From NCBI GenBank assembly GCA_041744075.1, contig JBGTLQ010000284.1, forward strand, positions 1 to 15,431: a DNA stretch of 15,431 bases. The letters run 5' to 3'. Origin of the DNA: JAJTZA01 sp041744075. GTDB lineage: Bacteria; Verrucomicrobiota; Verrucomicrobiia; Chthoniobacterales; Terrimicrobiaceae. The translations under genes and the position numbers were made by a program. Every line of letters begins with the position of its first letter. The first letter of the stretch is position 1. Under the pieces are notes generated by a model. The model saw only the letters and a list, made by a program, of their open reading frames with translations. It searched no databases and had not been told where the DNA came from. Positions 7,801 to 14,851 of this stretch are shown piece after piece.

Positions 7801-8252
7801 GGGGCGCTGGGGGTAAGGCCTTGGCACGTTATCTCGCTCAACGGCTCTCCCGTAATTTGCCCACAAGATTTAGCCCTTTTTGGGAACGGGGTGAGTTTTC
7901 CCAGCTCCATATCTTCAGCCCATTCAGCCAAACGGCTTCATCCCGTCAACAACTCCACTCGACAGCAAACATCGATGAACTCAATGACCGCGGGCGCGAG
8001 GAACTTTTCCGCAGGCTCGCTGACCTGATCACCACCAAGGGTAATACATTCACGATTTACTCAGTTGGCCAGTCGTTGAACCGTTTGGGTAAGCCGGGTG
8101 CCGTTCAAGCCAGAAAAATCACCGTCCGCCTCAACCCGGTTTGGGACGCGCTAAACGAAGATTTTAACCCCGCCAGTTCTACCGAAGTCAATGACCGCTT
8201 CCGCCAACCGGATCGCTGGACCCTTGAAGTCCTATCCACTGAAAACGCCTGA
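4884..8252 (+). CDS. Verru_Chthon cassette protein A (TIGR02600-like)
   Basis: A 1122-residue protein that matches, from memory, Verru_Chthon cassette protein A, a family of Verrucomicrobia with an N-terminus like minor type IV pilins (PilX/GspK style). The start is the ATG at 4884, eight bases after an SD-like AGGGAG. Residues 24-50 (QRGASLLVTLIMVAGMVILF onwards) form a membrane helix followed by a charged amphipathic segment (SAERRVSRGYSEILRAEMAA), as in PilX. The long body is exported and rich in Asn, Pro and Thr. The C-terminal signature is clear: FSQLHIFSPFSQ, REELFRRLADLITTKG from residue 1038, FTIYSVGQSLNRLG, and PDRWTLEVL near the end. Family members normally occur with proteins B, C and D, and none of these is here. 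It heads a five-gene operon and its stop overlaps the next start by one base. The role is unknown; a part in a pilus- or pseudopilus-like secretion assembly is inference. Confidence 0.88.
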   Translation: MKNSRLQSPENSVITTTTVVIYGQRGASLLVTLIMVAGMVILFTVLARLVSAERRVSRGYSEILRAEMAATAAASDAKSTLLSLFKNFPDAATYWDTGLASTNAVAPGNHPPGTVYMFRDIPANAAHVTATSPRIFARPLVSGGASKEFSEFGKTIPDPANLGADLNFGDTAKVIDLNEPSRFGGSEDGWIGKLPGTSNPSPIRAPWIEILEDPASPKSASNPAIARYAFWMEDESFKLNVNTAKSELRGAPASLNPAVQNQAGTEAVASPTLQGLFATSAAPQDIAEAVVDTRGQLGGYLSPLQVNHAPTPSASEGSGFGSSHGYVLSTTASGLDLSRAGFKRLNLNKAVAGTLGTPGEPTQPTGNTALAPAAKIQRSIDQIAAAIRSNAPKFGQRFYRTTTNDELFHAPTTTTTDANQKNNRTSVTAAHEGIYIKRMATILHDFVSSGINPTFVDDTGTVISGSPIYSHLELGFDMSPSPSDQTNVLQAVGRKNIPQLTEYVWQVRTIDFEEFVPEGSPVPEDGVAMYEIEIDHYFEFWNMSNVPLRPIDGDLGPDPYLVLENQPFITTNNRGGSSTNDVGIGRPFLIRLDDDFLVGGEPTKLVFKPGQATVITTDPNHAAHAATKDLETVYVATALYDPSTMVRVDDGVSTRPFPDPNILPVRVPNVRRYRIHSYDDREGGDWAEVQIAPDMSGAVTTKFIMGNQHGLLDLLPSMPLQKFQNNNCFNLREDGTPAISSCQIGGNNIGGWDPRGKNDPLITRFESPNSSGNYSSYQLGSPNLGTLPAPADEVVWPSDRMEFFGPKSVQSATNPPFLIGGRYLKSIGELGGVAEPALAAHYSVAERRNRRGGGRTLMIGQPDPHYAGTRSATLTATELSYQTSASREWCAWRLADVFSVRDASPDPTNLTVSGQYNPNGILRDGGLVLRALLEGIEFGDALSSDPDISNETFFTEETEKGADGVTATAIQTGGAGGKALARYLAQRLSRNLPTRFSPFWERGEFSQLHIFSPFSQTASSRQQLHSTANIDELNDRGREELFRRLADLITTKGNTFTIYSVGQSLNRLGKPGAVQARKITVRLNPVWDALNEDFNPASSTEVNDRFRQPDRWTLEVLSTENA

Positions 8253-8998
8253 TGAAATTTATCTCACCCATCATTGCTCTCGGAGTCGTTCTGATTGCTG
8301 CCCCCTGCGGAGCCCAGGAAACCGAAGATCCGGCAACCACTCACCTTCGCTGTTTCGCCGAATTGGGCACCCGCGGAGGCGCAGAATCGTTTTCGCTTTC
8401 TCTGACAGGACCAGAAACGAAGGAGGGGGTTGTATCCCGTCAGCTTTTCGCCAATCTGAATGGAGGATTTGCCTCCAATCCTGGCCATGGAGCGATCATC
8501 CTCCCCGCAGGCCCTTACGAATTCCGGCTGGAGCAAAACAATGGCGGTCCCGCGAAGAATATCACAGCCGTCCTTGAGGCAGATGCCATGTATTCCCTGC
8601 TTGCCACCAAATCCAATGGCCAGATGAATCTTCGCCTCGTCAAAGAACACCCGCTGGCTGAGGGCGAGCGTCAGGGTGTTGTTGTCCACCACCTCCTTGG
8701 AGACACGCAACTGATTCTCCTAGCAGGCGATCACATTCCTTTTTCCGTTCCATCAAACGCTACCACCTCCCATGTGATCCCCGCCAGCCAATTTGCGGAT
8801 GGACCGGCCTCGCTGACCTTTGCCTCTGAGCGCAAAACCGAGCGAACCCGCGAGCTGAACTACCAGGGCACAGGACGGTTGATCACCGTCTTCATGCGCA
8901 ATGGCTACGGCCAGACAACTCTCATTGAACTCCCCTCCGAACCTGAAACCGCAACACCTGTGGCGATGTCAGGCCCTGAAACAAACAGCCAACAATAA
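8252..8998 (+). CDS. Exported protein of unknown function, coupled to Verru_Chthon A
   Basis: A 248-residue protein that I do not recognise. An N-terminal signal peptide (MKFISPIIALGVVLIAAPCGAQ) predicts export. The mature part appears to hold two beta-rich units: residues about 30-130, with LPAGPYEFRLEQNNGG followed by LEADAMYSLLATKSNGQMNL, and about 140-230, with TQLILLAGDHIPFSVPSN and ending TGRLITVFMRNGYGQTTLIE. The pattern of a short ligand-like strand followed by a 'Y-S-L-L-A' strand resembles DUF4397 or AlgF-type domains, but only loosely. The tail is Pro/Glu/Thr-rich and probably disordered. Its ATG shares one base with the preceding stop (TGATG), implying coupled translation and equal dosage with Verru_Chthon A. 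No SD separates them. It could be an accessory subunit or chaperone of the same envelope structure. Confidence 0.8.
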   Translation: MKFISPIIALGVVLIAAPCGAQETEDPATTHLRCFAELGTRGGAESFSLSLTGPETKEGVVSRQLFANLNGGFASNPGHGAIILPAGPYEFRLEQNNGGPAKNITAVLEADAMYSLLATKSNGQMNLRLVKEHPLAEGERQGVVVHHLLGDTQLILLAGDHIPFSVPSNATTSHVIPASQFADGPASLTFASERKTERTRELNYQGTGRLITVFMRNGYGQTTLIELPSEPETATPVAMSGPETNSQQ

Positions 8999-9082
8999 TC
9001 CAGTTTAGCAAGTCATACACCTACGGGCACCTAACTCTCGAGTTAACCATCAATAAATCTCCGAACAAAAAAATACAAAATC
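8999..9082 (+). promoter_or_regulatory. Short operon spacer with A-rich translation start and 6-bp palindrome
   Basis: The spacer holds TAACTC-TC-GAGTTA (9032-9045), whose arms are perfectly complementary but too tightly spaced for a stable hairpin. An A-rich stretch (9065-9080) leads into the ATG at 9083 with no Shine-Dalgarno. It may include an internal promoter, but none is clear. Confidence 0.3.
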
Positions 9083-12000
9083 ATGAAATCCCAAACTGCT
9101 ATCCCAAAAGTCAAACAAGCAAGACCTCCGTCCCTGCGAAGGCGAGTTCTTGACAAAGTGAAGCACCTATCCGCTTTGACAGCAGTTTTTCTGAGTGCCG
9201 TGGCCGTGCAAGCGCAAAGTACCTCCAACCAGTTTTACTGGACTGGTGCCACCAACAATCAATGGAACACCATTTCCAATTGGAATTTTGGACCTGGCAA
9301 CAACGTCGCAACGACCACTCCTCAAGGAGCACTTGATGCAGAACGGCGCGTTATTTTCGACGCTCTTGGAAACCCTTTGCCGCAGGCTCAAAGCATTGTG
9401 TTAAACTCAAATGTTGCGCTAACTACTGCATCTAATATGCCAGTTGCCTTCTTGGTAAAAGGAGGTGCTTTTAGTTTGGACTTAAATAACTTCCAGCTGA
9501 ATGCACGAAGGTTATCGACTTGGGACGGCGTGGGCGAGAGCGGCTCGATCACGTTCACGAACAGCTCTGCGACACCTCGCACCTTCACTGCAAGTCTCCT
9601 TGACCTCGCATCTTCGAACCCCGCAGGAGCAACACTTAACTGGGGAACTCTTTTCGGAGCAAATGTGAATTCATCAATCAACACACTTGGGCTGTCCACT
9701 CCGACTGGAAGCACATATGTGGTGGATTTCGCCGGAAAATCACAAAGCGTGCAGACATTGTTACTCGGTGCAGCCGCTCGCCTTGGCAATGTGTCTTTCG
9801 TCAATAGTGACGTTACACAGAGCACATTTACCTATTCCAACCTCAATCTTGCCTCCACCGAAAATAAGGGGGCGACACCGAAAATCTCAGACTTGGTGAA
9901 TTTTGGATCAAATATCACTGTGGTGAAAAATCCGGGTACTTTGACCATCGGGGAGAATGGCGGAATTAACCAATTTTTAGACCTTGATGGTCAATCCTAC
10001 GTATTTACAAATGGTATCATTCTTGGCAATCCAGGAGCCAACATCGGCAAAGTCACCTTTTCTAACTCTGGTGCACCCGCTGACCTCACGTTCGGGACTC
10101 TCACTTTTGGAAGTACTTCTGCTTATGGCTCGACTTTGAATCTTGGAGAACTCTTTGGGCCAAATATCACAGCAACTCAAGAAGTGGGGAATTTCAGACT
10201 CACCATCCAGACAACAGGCGGGGTCGATCAGAATGTGGATCTCAACGGAAAGTCGTTCAGTTTCTCTGAGAGCGTTGGTGGAATCACAATTGGCGGAGGC
10301 AATCAAACAACAGGCAAGGTGTTTTTCACCAATTCTGGAGCTCCTGCCACCCTTTCGTACTCAGGTCTTAACTTTAGTGACATGTCTGCTTACGGTAATA
10401 GTCTCAAATATTCTGAATTATTTGGTTCTGGAATACTGGCAATTCAGATTTCTGCGGGCGGACGGTTTGAAGTAAATAAAACTGCGGCTGGAGGTATAAC
10501 ATTTGACCTCGAAGGTAATACTATGCAGTTTAGCAACGTTACGGTTGGAGATTGGGGTGAAAATGGAGCAGAACTTCGGTTTGGTAATAGTAGTGCCAGC
10601 CCTGCAACTCTCAATATCTCACAGGACTTCGGAATTGGTCTCAACGGCAGCCATAACAATGTCGTGCAATTAAGCGAATTCTTTGGAGAGAACGTCCAAG
10701 GAGAATTTAACCCCAATCAAGCCAACAACGCAAGTCGTATGACCGTGGGATCAGCAAATGGTGGACGGAATAATATGGTAATCGTCGATAACACCAACGA
10801 AAATCGCTTTCGATTCCTTGATGTGAGAGTTGCAGGAATTGATGCGCCGAGTAACAATAAGATTACTATTGAAAATGATGCATTACTAAATATTAAGTCA
10901 GTGGGTAATGCTGAAGTCGAGATCAATGTTTTTGGCGATTATTACATTGATGAGGCCAATAAAACAGGGAATCTACTTCATGTAAGAAATGGTGGACAAC
11001 TGATTTTCTCGCCAATAACTGGGAGTAGGTTCACCAAAATTGGGACAGGCAGTGAATTTCGTGTCGATAACGGAGGGTATTTTGAGTCAAGTGTTTCTGG
11101 CATTGTCGAAATTGCACAAAATGGTCGGCTATTGGTTGATGGCCCAGAAACCTTCTTTATTTTAAAGGGTCAATATACTGTCTTAGGTCAGGCGATCTTT
11201 AGCAACGGTGCCCAGCTGAGCGGAGGTGCGGGATTTGACATTCGATCCACTGGTTCGGTATTAGTCGATGGCACAGAGATTACAGTTCAAGGTAGCACAT
11301 CGGGGAGTAGTGATAGCACAATCGTTGCTGCAAATGGGCCGATTACAGTAGAAGGAGGTGGTTCGCTTGTCATCAATACCACATCGGTATCAGGAGCGGG
11401 CCGTGGCATCTTTTCAATAGGCTCTGCGTCATCCCTGCAGATTAAAGACAATAGTTCGGTTAGAACTCTACACTTGGGCGTGGTAAATGGGCCAATCGTG
11501 GTGGAGGAAGGCAGTTCATTCACCTTTAGTGGTTTTGCTGGCAATATCCCTGGTGGAGCCCCAATTTTAGGGACCGCAAGACTTGCCCTCCAAAATATCA
11601 TCGGCGCGGTAACTTGGGGCACTGGAAATGGAAGCGTGGCGCACCCGGATGTTAATTCTGGAGTATATCCTGTAGGTGGCAATGCCCGACTCATCTTGAG
11701 TGGCGGAAACTTCAACGTGAGAGGAACAACGGGCTATCTAAACCTTCTTCCTGGCAGCCGCTTGGAGGGAAACGGCGTGTTCGTGAGCAACAACCCTGTT
11801 TACTCAGACGGCGGGGCGGTCATCGATCCTGGTAATAATGACGGGGCTAATGGCACTGCAGGAACCATTCAATTCGACTCTGCTACGCAAGGCATCAACA
11901 TCCCTGCAACCGCCACCAGCGGAATTCGAGTGGTGTTTGATATCTTTGCCGCAGATTCGTATGACCGCTTGCTCGCCCCAGTATTTATTAGCAACCAAAC

Positions 12001-12604
12001 AATTACTTACCAGTTAAATCTATGGTCCTCCGACGTGCAGGCCGGCGACGAGTTCCCGATCACGAGCAGCGTAAGTAATAACGCCAACCTCTTGTTCGAC
12101 TTCAGCCAATCGGCACCCATCCTTGCCGCTGAAGGTTTGGAGTGGGATACCAATCAGTTTGCTGCGACTGGTACGCTAAAGGTGCGCACACTCGGTGGTA
12201 ACAACAATATAGCCAATTGGCGCCAAACCTGGTTTGGCAGCACCGCAAACATCGGCAATGGTGCCAACAGCGCGATCCCAGCCAACGATGGGGTGGAAAA
12301 CCTCCTCAAGTTTGCCACCAACGCAAGCACGGTGAATCCCACCATGCCCGGCGTCCAGCCAGGCAACGTGATGCTGAGTGGGCAAACCATTACCTTTACA
12401 TACACCCGCAATAAGGAAGCCATCGGTCTGGTTAACTACCAGGTAAAGTGGAGCGACACGCTTACCGAAGATAGCTGGAGCACGGCGAATGTCGCCCTCG
12501 CCGGAGTTGTGGATCAAGGATCTACGCAGCTCGTTACCGTTACATTGCCCCGTGGCTCAAGCATCCATCGCTATGTCAGACTTGAAGTCGAAGAAATCGA
12601 ATAA
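9083..12604 (+). CDS. Large secreted beta-helix-like surface protein (autotransporter-repeat type)
   Basis: A 1173-residue exported protein, probably an adhesin or surface-layer component. A long, basic signal sequence (RRRVLDKVKHLSALTAVFLSAVAVQA, residues 20-45) precedes YWTGATNNQWNTISNWNFG, a start typical of autotransporter-associated beta-strand proteins. Residues 128-540 contain five diverged repeats of about 81-89 residues (separate entry). Residues about 590-1030 are Gly/Ser/Val-rich with many short strand-turn units (SSLQIKDNSS, NARLILSGGNFNVRG, GSRLEGNG), consistent with a right-handed beta-helix. The last 133 residues (from 1041, NWRQTWFGST, then DGVENLLKFAT, YQVKWSDTL and RYVRLEVEE) form the domain common at the ends of verrucomicrobial repeat proteins. 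There is no autotransporter beta-barrel and no PEP-CTERM tail, so export to the surface must use another route, perhaps that of the upstream pilin-like protein. Base composition dips in the centre. Confidence 0.85.
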   Translation: MKSQTAIPKVKQARPPSLRRRVLDKVKHLSALTAVFLSAVAVQAQSTSNQFYWTGATNNQWNTISNWNFGPGNNVATTTPQGALDAERRVIFDALGNPLPQAQSIVLNSNVALTTASNMPVAFLVKGGAFSLDLNNFQLNARRLSTWDGVGESGSITFTNSSATPRTFTASLLDLASSNPAGATLNWGTLFGANVNSSINTLGLSTPTGSTYVVDFAGKSQSVQTLLLGAAARLGNVSFVNSDVTQSTFTYSNLNLASTENKGATPKISDLVNFGSNITVVKNPGTLTIGENGGINQFLDLDGQSYVFTNGIILGNPGANIGKVTFSNSGAPADLTFGTLTFGSTSAYGSTLNLGELFGPNITATQEVGNFRLTIQTTGGVDQNVDLNGKSFSFSESVGGITIGGGNQTTGKVFFTNSGAPATLSYSGLNFSDMSAYGNSLKYSELFGSGILAIQISAGGRFEVNKTAAGGITFDLEGNTMQFSNVTVGDWGENGAELRFGNSSASPATLNISQDFGIGLNGSHNNVVQLSEFFGENVQGEFNPNQANNASRMTVGSANGGRNNMVIVDNTNENRFRFLDVRVAGIDAPSNNKITIENDALLNIKSVGNAEVEINVFGDYYIDEANKTGNLLHVRNGGQLIFSPITGSRFTKIGTGSEFRVDNGGYFESSVSGIVEIAQNGRLLVDGPETFFILKGQYTVLGQAIFSNGAQLSGGAGFDIRSTGSVLVDGTEITVQGSTSGSSDSTIVAANGPITVEGGGSLVINTTSVSGAGRGIFSIGSASSLQIKDNSSVRTLHLGVVNGPIVVEEGSSFTFSGFAGNIPGGAPILGTARLALQNIIGAVTWGTGNGSVAHPDVNSGVYPVGGNARLILSGGNFNVRGTTGYLNLLPGSRLEGNGVFVSNNPVYSDGGAVIDPGNNDGANGTAGTIQFDSATQGINIPATATSGIRVVFDIFAADSYDRLLAPVFISNQTITYQLNLWSSDVQAGDEFPITSSVSNNANLLFDFSQSAPILAAEGLEWDTNQFAATGTLKVRTLGGNNNIANWRQTWFGSTANIGNGANSAIPANDGVENLLKFATNASTVNPTMPGVQPGNVMLSGQTITFTYTRNKEAIGLVNYQVKWSDTLTEDSWSTANVALAGVVDQGSTQLVTVTLPRGSSIHRYVRLEVEEIE
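9464..10702 (+). repeat. Five-fold protein repeat (about 81-89 residues) in the surface protein
   Basis: Each unit has a 'LDLNG..' strand, a glycine turn, a '.v.F.NS.a' strand and a closing '..L..LFG.NI' segment. The '.v.F.NS' anchors are SITFTNSSA (residue 155), NVSFVNSDV (236), KVTFSNSGAP (323), KVFFTNSGAP (412) and ELRFGNSSA (497). The closing segments are LNWGTLFGANV, ISDLVNFGSNI, LNLGELFGPNI, LKYSELFGSGI and VQLSEFFGENV. Copies 3 and 4 are the most alike, pointing to recent duplication there; copy 2 is the most irregular. Confidence 0.8.
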
Positions 12605-12634
12605 CCCAACCTCACACACCCAATAAAACGCAAT

Positions 12635-13759
12635 ATGAAAACATTCAACTACCTATCAATTGCAGGTCTCAGCCTGCTTGTGGCAGCCACTCCGGCTCTT
12701 GCCGAAGTGATTGCCAGCACACCGCTCGGTGTGGTCAGCTCAGTTGGTCGCGGCTTCTCGGACACACGTCTGAGTGTTCCTCTGCATCGACCGGAAGTCT
12801 ATGCTGCCAGCGTGCTCTCCACGGGAGGAACCAATGGCGAGCTGATCACCGTGGACGCCACACCCAATTGGACGCCCAACAGCTTCCAATTCAACCCTCC
12901 AGCCCAGACCAATACTTATTACCTGACCTTTACGTCTGGATCACAGGCCGGAAGTTACTACACTGTGATGGCCAATGGTGATAACACCCTCACCCTTGAC
13001 CTTGCTGGCGAAAGCCTAATCGGTGAGGTGGAGGCAGGTGATGAATTTCAAGTGATTCCTTACTGGACATTAAGCACCTTATTTCCTCCTGGCATTCTCG
13101 TGCGAACCAACCAGATCACTGGGAGTGGCCGGGCTACGAGGATCATTTTTCCAAATATTACCTCCGCAGGGATCGATCTGGCTGGTGCCGCCACCTATTA
13201 CTACTTCAGCGGAACCACCTTTGGAGGAGCAGGCTGGAGACAAGCCGGGGGCGGATTTAACAGTATCAGAAACCATGATGTCATCCTGCCCGACGCACCT
13301 ATTATATTTCGGCAGCTGGATATTTCAAGCTCACCATCATTGACAAGTCTGGGACGCGTCGCTGTAGGTGCTGGCAGACTCTCAGTGGGAACTCTCGAAG
13401 CCAACACCCCACAGGACAATACGCTGGCCATTGGCAACCCTGTGGCCCTGTCGCTGGGGGAATCAAACCTCGTCGAGAGTGGTGCATTTGTTGGCACTTC
13501 TCAAATCACCGGTACCGGTGGAGACCAACTCCTCATCTATGATAACACCATTGTCGCCAATGATAAATCAGCGGCCAAAGTGTTCTACTACTACACAGGC
13601 ATGAATTTCGGCGGACCCGGCTGGCGACTCGTCTCAGGAGGTTTTGACACCATTCGCGATGACGAAGAAGTCTTCGTTCCCGCCTCGGGATTTGTCATCC
13701 GCAAACAAGCAGCAGCCTCTCCATCGACAGCCTTCTGGACCATTCCTGCTCGCTACTAA
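12635..13759 (+). CDS. Secreted protein with duplicated C-terminal motif (probably TIGR02597 family)
   Basis: A 374-residue exported protein that I believe belongs to the verrucomicrobial family TIGR02597, named from memory. The signal peptide is MKTFNYLSIAGLSLLVAATPALA. The N-terminal third, from VIASTPLGVVSS, is Thr/Asn-rich beta structure with TYYLTFTSGSQAGSYYTV at about 94-111. The rest contains a clear duplication: residues 186-227 (ATYYYFSGTTFGGAGWRQAG, ending IIFRQ) and 315-358 (KVFYYYTGMNFGGPGWRLVS, ending FVIRKQ). Each copy is preceded by a 'TNQITGSG' or 'TSQITGTG' turn and followed by a hydrophobic strand. There are no catalytic motifs and no membrane anchor. It follows the beta-helix protein after 30 bases in an A-rich, SD-less context, so it is in the same operon. 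It is likely surface-associated cargo or a binding protein; function unknown. Confidence 0.78.
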   Translation: MKTFNYLSIAGLSLLVAATPALAEVIASTPLGVVSSVGRGFSDTRLSVPLHRPEVYAASVLSTGGTNGELITVDATPNWTPNSFQFNPPAQTNTYYLTFTSGSQAGSYYTVMANGDNTLTLDLAGESLIGEVEAGDEFQVIPYWTLSTLFPPGILVRTNQITGSGRATRIIFPNITSAGIDLAGAATYYYFSGTTFGGAGWRQAGGGFNSIRNHDVILPDAPIIFRQLDISSSPSLTSLGRVAVGAGRLSVGTLEANTPQDNTLAIGNPVALSLGESNLVESGAFVGTSQITGTGGDQLLIYDNTIVANDKSAAKVFYYYTGMNFGGPGWRLVSGGFDTIRDDEEVFVPASGFVIRKQAAASPSTAFWTIPARY

Positions 13760-13811
13760 CCAAAACTCAAATCAACAACGCAAATAAATCCAAAAACTAA
13801 AAACAAAGACC

Positions 13812-14459
13812 ATGAAAACTTATAACAAAACTCTCCTTGTGGGGATGACTGCGGTTATTGCAGCCCTAGGCAGTGCAAATGCCAGCATTAGCTTCGATCT
13901 GCAGGCTGACGGTTTGCAGGATAAATTTGGCGACCTTCTCAAACCACCTGCAGTCGTGGTATTTGTCGCTGATACCAACAACGACGGCTTCGGTCCGCTT
14001 GAGCCAGGTCAATTGCTATCGATCAACGCTTCCATGGGGAGTAGTGACGACCGAGTGCTGGCCAAGTTTGATGGCACTCTTAACAGCATCGATGGTTATG
14101 CGCAGATCTTTACCAGCCTTTTTCTGCAAAACATCAACGAATGGACTCAGGGAGACGCCTTGGGAATCTACTGGTTCCCAGATCTCACGGTCAGCACGGG
14201 AAGCATCGGCGCAGGCGATTCCTATGGGTTCTTCAGTGGCGAAGCTCTCAATTCCAGTCGTCCTTGGACCACTCCCAGCGATGGAACAAGCGCCTACGGT
14301 CTGTATTTCTTCACCATAGCCGGGCAGATTGCCGGGGGTACCCACTTAGCTTCCGCTGGTGTTGCGAACCTAAGCGTTGCACCTGAGCCGAGCACTGCCC
14401 TTCTCCTGGCAATCGGCTTGGGAGCGCTGTGGTGCCATCGCCGCAAACGTCAATCTTAA
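13812..14459 (+). CDS. PEP-CTERM sorting-domain protein
   Basis: A 215-residue exported protein with both marks of the PEP-CTERM/exosortase pathway: a signal peptide (MKTYNKTLLVGMTAVIAALGSANA) and a C-terminal tripartite signal with PEPST at residues 191-195, a hydrophobic helix (ALLLAIGLGALWC) and the basic tail HRRKRQS. Exosortase is expected to cleave near the PEP site after export; no exosortase gene is in the window. The mature domain (about 25-188) is Gly/Asp/Ser-rich with aromatic strands such as GDALGIYWFPDLTV and GDSYGFFSGEALN. It resembles the short, low-complexity secreted proteins typical of this group, and I cannot name its fold. It is the last gene of the operon, 52 bases after its neighbour, with an A-rich leader and no SD, and is followed by a hairpin terminator. 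It may be an extracellular matrix or envelope component used together with the surface proteins upstream. Confidence 0.9.
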   Translation: MKTYNKTLLVGMTAVIAALGSANASISFDLQADGLQDKFGDLLKPPAVVVFVADTNNDGFGPLEPGQLLSINASMGSSDDRVLAKFDGTLNSIDGYAQIFTSLFLQNINEWTQGDALGIYWFPDLTVSTGSIGAGDSYGFFSGEALNSSRPWTTPSDGTSAYGLYFFTIAGQIAGGTHLASAGVANLSVAPEPSTALLLAIGLGALWCHRRKRQS

Positions 14460-14496
14460 TAACAAACTCATTTGGTTCAGGCAGCGAAAGCCCCTG

Positions 14497-14535
14497 GCCC
14501 GCATAGGATGCTGTTTTTCCTATGCGGGCTTTGGG
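14497..14535 (+). terminator. Operon terminator hairpin
   Basis: GCCCGCATAGGA (14497-14508) pairs perfectly with TCCTATGCGGGC (14518-14529) across a 9-nt loop, followed by TTTGGGTTGTT. The 12-bp GC-rich stem lies 38 bases after the PEP-CTERM stop. The T-run is interrupted, so termination may be partial. Confidence 0.75.
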
Positions 14536-14606
14536 TTGTTCAGAAACACAGGAAAATCCAGCAAAAAATGACCGAAAATCAGGATCTGATGAAAGGGAAT
14601 CTTAAC

Positions 14607-14635
14607 CGCTAATCTTCGCTGATCGACGCTAATGA
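14607..14635. repeat. Three tandem 10-bp units (CGCTAATCTT type)
   Basis: CGCTAATCTT, CGCTGATCGA and CGCTAATGA follow each other directly. Degenerate runs of this kind ('cgctaat', 'cacgaat') are common between genes in Verrucomicrobia and neighbouring phyla and are of unknown function. The rest of 14536-14706 shows no gene or other clear structure. Confidence 0.5.
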
Positions 14636-14706
14636 AAAACCTTCAAACAGACAAACCCACAAACACGGTGAGTCGCATTCCACTGAGGTCTCATGGCGGC
14701 AGCCAA

Positions 14707-14850
14707 TCAGCATTCGGGCGCATGCTCCAGACCTGTCCAAGGGACAAAGACCGTGGCGTGGCGGAAGTCATTGCTGTTTCTGGACGCGACTTGTATTCCA
14801 TGGCGCGCGGCCATCGCATCGATCAAGCTGTTAGTTGGCCGGTGGCGGGA
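14707..14850 (-). pseudogene. C-terminal remnant of a VapC/FitB-type PIN toxin
   Basis: About 47 codons in frame to the TGA at 14707-14709 read as the end of a VapC-like PIN ribonuclease: RHRPTNSLIDAMAARHGI, then QVASRNSNDF and VFVPWTG. These match the family's closing pattern of an invariant D in 'DALIAA.A..HGL.VATRN..DF', with a final '.NPW'-like strand. The catalytic N-terminal half is missing: further 5' in this frame, the sequence overlaps the end of the neighbouring PIN gene in another frame. It begins almost exactly where that gene stops, as if one toxin had been joined onto the debris of another. It is unlikely to be expressed as an active protein. Confidence 0.6.
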
Positions 14851-14851
14851 T

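Noticed and set aside
8264..8710. 148-codon minus-strand frame under the unknown exported protein
   Set aside because: It is a shadow of the + strand gene, which has a signal peptide and overlaps its operon neighbour's stop.
9083..12604. Classical type V autotransporter
   Set aside because: The C-terminus is the NWRQ...VRLEVEE domain with no 12-strand beta-barrel and no terminal aromatic residue, so self-export through the outer membrane is not supported.
14377..14571. Small + strand frame spanning the PEP-CTERM end and terminator
   Set aside because: It overlaps the PEP-CTERM signal in another frame and reads through the terminator hairpin; no signal or domain.
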